Shown here: one piece after another, positions 37,043-38,055 of the stretch | How positions within the stretch are numbered: position 1 is the first letter of the stretch | Layout of the letters: every line of letters begins with the position of its first letter | DNA from: Clostridiales bacterium | Lineage (GTDB): Bacteria; Bacillota; Clostridia; Oscillospirales; Oscillospiraceae | Direction of reading: 5' to 3' | DNA length: 38,055 nucleotides | Assembly: GCA_012718935.1 (NCBI GenBank) | Contig: JAAYBH010000469.1 | Coordinates: 1-38,055 of the forward strand | Position numbers and translations under genes: made by a program | Notes under the pieces: generated by a model | What the model saw: the letters and a program-made list of their open reading frames with translations, nothing else | Told to the model about the DNA's origin: nothing | The model's database searches: none

Positions 37043-38055
37043 GTGCTTTCCATTCGGAATTTGCTCAAACAACATAAGCTGACCGTCATTGTCCTTGCGG
37101 CGGTGCTGACAACGCTGGCCCTGATGCTGCTGGTCAGGCCGCCGGAAAGTCCTGAAAGCGTCACGGTCAGGCCGCAAAACGGCGTGTATGATCTGACCGG
37201 CATTGCGGACTTGGATGGAACGCTTATCCGTCTTGCTCCGGCAGGGACCTATTACCCCAATACATATCTGTCGCCGGAAGCCGCCGATGAAGGGATTCCC
37301 GAAAGCATTGACCGCCACGGAGAAATCCGCGCCGACTACCTCTCCCAGCGGTTTGTTCTGCGTCTCTCGGATAACAGCGGGGTATATACCCTGACCCTTA
37401 CCCTTTCCGGACGCCACGCCATGCGCGTCTACGTGAACGGCAGCCTGGCGGCGCAGACCGGTCATCCGGGAACCACAAAGCAGGACACCGAGGTATGGGA
37501 GAACAATATCACCTTCGACGCGGCAGCCGCAGACGGCAAAGTGGAAATCATCCTCCACAGCGCACAGTTCTATCATGCCAAAAGAGGCGCGTCCCTTGCG
37601 GAGCTGAGCCTGAGCAAAGCGGGAACCGTCACCGATCCCTTCGCTTTTGACCGGGTCAAGGGTATGGCCGTCGCAGGCGCGTTTTTGTGCGCGGCGTTGT
37701 TGTTGCTGGGCATTTATCTGCTGCTGTCGCGTACAAAAGCGACTCTGTATTTCGCGTTGGCCTGCATTGTCATGGCGCTGCGGGAATGTCTGCAAAGCCA
37801 AGCATGGACATACTTTCCCATAAACGGGAATCTCTCGTTCATGCTGGAATACATAAGCGTCGTGCTGCTGACGGTTTTTCTTTCGCTGTATCTCGGACAA
37901 TACGCCGCAGGCCGTTTCCTGCGGGGCGTTCAATATACGGCAATCTCCGGCTCCTGCGTTTATGGCCTGTGCGTACTCTTCAGCGATTCTGTGTTCTACA
38001 CCTCGGCGCTGGGCTATTATCAGATACTGCTGGTGTTATGCATCGTTCCCGGCAT
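37043..38055 (+). CDS. 7TM-DISM-type membrane sensor protein (partial, runs off window)
   Basis: Manual translation: signal anchor LTVIVLAAVLTTLALMLLV, 7TMR-DISMED-like extracellular domain (QRFVLRLSDNSGVYTLTLTLSGRHAMRVYVNGSL), then TM helices (AGAFLCAALLLLGIYLLLSRTKATLYFALACIVMALRECL). Start uncertain (GTG 37043, ATT 37052 or TTG 37061). Confidence 0.7.
   Translation, partial: MLSIRNLLKQHKLTVIVLAAVLTTLALMLLVRPPESPESVTVRPQNGVYDLTGIADLDGTLIRLAPAGTYYPNTYLSPEAADEGIPESIDRHGEIRADYLSQRFVLRLSDNSGVYTLTLTLSGRHAMRVYVNGSLAAQTGHPGTTKQDTEVWENNITFDAAAADGKVEIILHSAQFYHAKRGASLAELSLSKAGTVTDPFAFDRVKGMAVAGAFLCAALLLLGIYLLLSRTKATLYFALACIVMALRECLQSQAWTYFPINGNLSFMLEYISVVLLTVFLSLYLGQYAAGRFLRGVQYTAISGSCVYGLCVLFSDSVFYTSALGYYQILLVLCIVPG

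Noticed and set aside
11184-38055. Complete integrative conjugative element or prophage
   Set aside because: No integrase, large serine recombinase, VirB4/VirD4-type genes or phage structural genes were recognised; only a mobilization module is supported. The FtsK-like gene belongs to a T7SS by its FHA/EssC architecture and WXG100 neighbours.

Overview
Chromosomal segment of a Gram-positive, clostridia-like (probably Oscillospirales) genome. The left 11 kb is conserved chromosome: a partial PMT-family mannosyltransferase, an ECF sigma factor with a DUF4367 partner, the hrcA-grpE-dnaK-dnaJ heat-shock operon with a perfect CIRCE element, an FMN riboswitch-ribU unit and a SLOG/DUF1273 protein. 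At about 11.18 kb a sigK-like sporulation sigma gene stops in the IEN(E) codons, the position used by skin-type intervening elements. It is followed by a small mobilization module (XRE regulator, STAND/NLR-like ATPase, MOBQ-type relaxase with a recognisable oriT/nic, DUF3847, ParR-like, ParM-like). This module is bracketed by gapped 32-bp direct repeats. The right half is an accessory secretion locus. A minus-strand lipoprotein/DUF3137/LemA cluster and a plus-strand type VII secretion locus (FHA-EssC with three P-loops, YukD/EsaB, at least five WXG100-like proteins, a coiled-coil membrane protein, several lipoproteins) diverge from an orphan OmpR-type response regulator. That regulator is flanked by two outward-facing, 46/51-identical promoter-like elements, which suggests one regulator controls both arms. 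All calls come from reading the sequence; no database or structure search was run.
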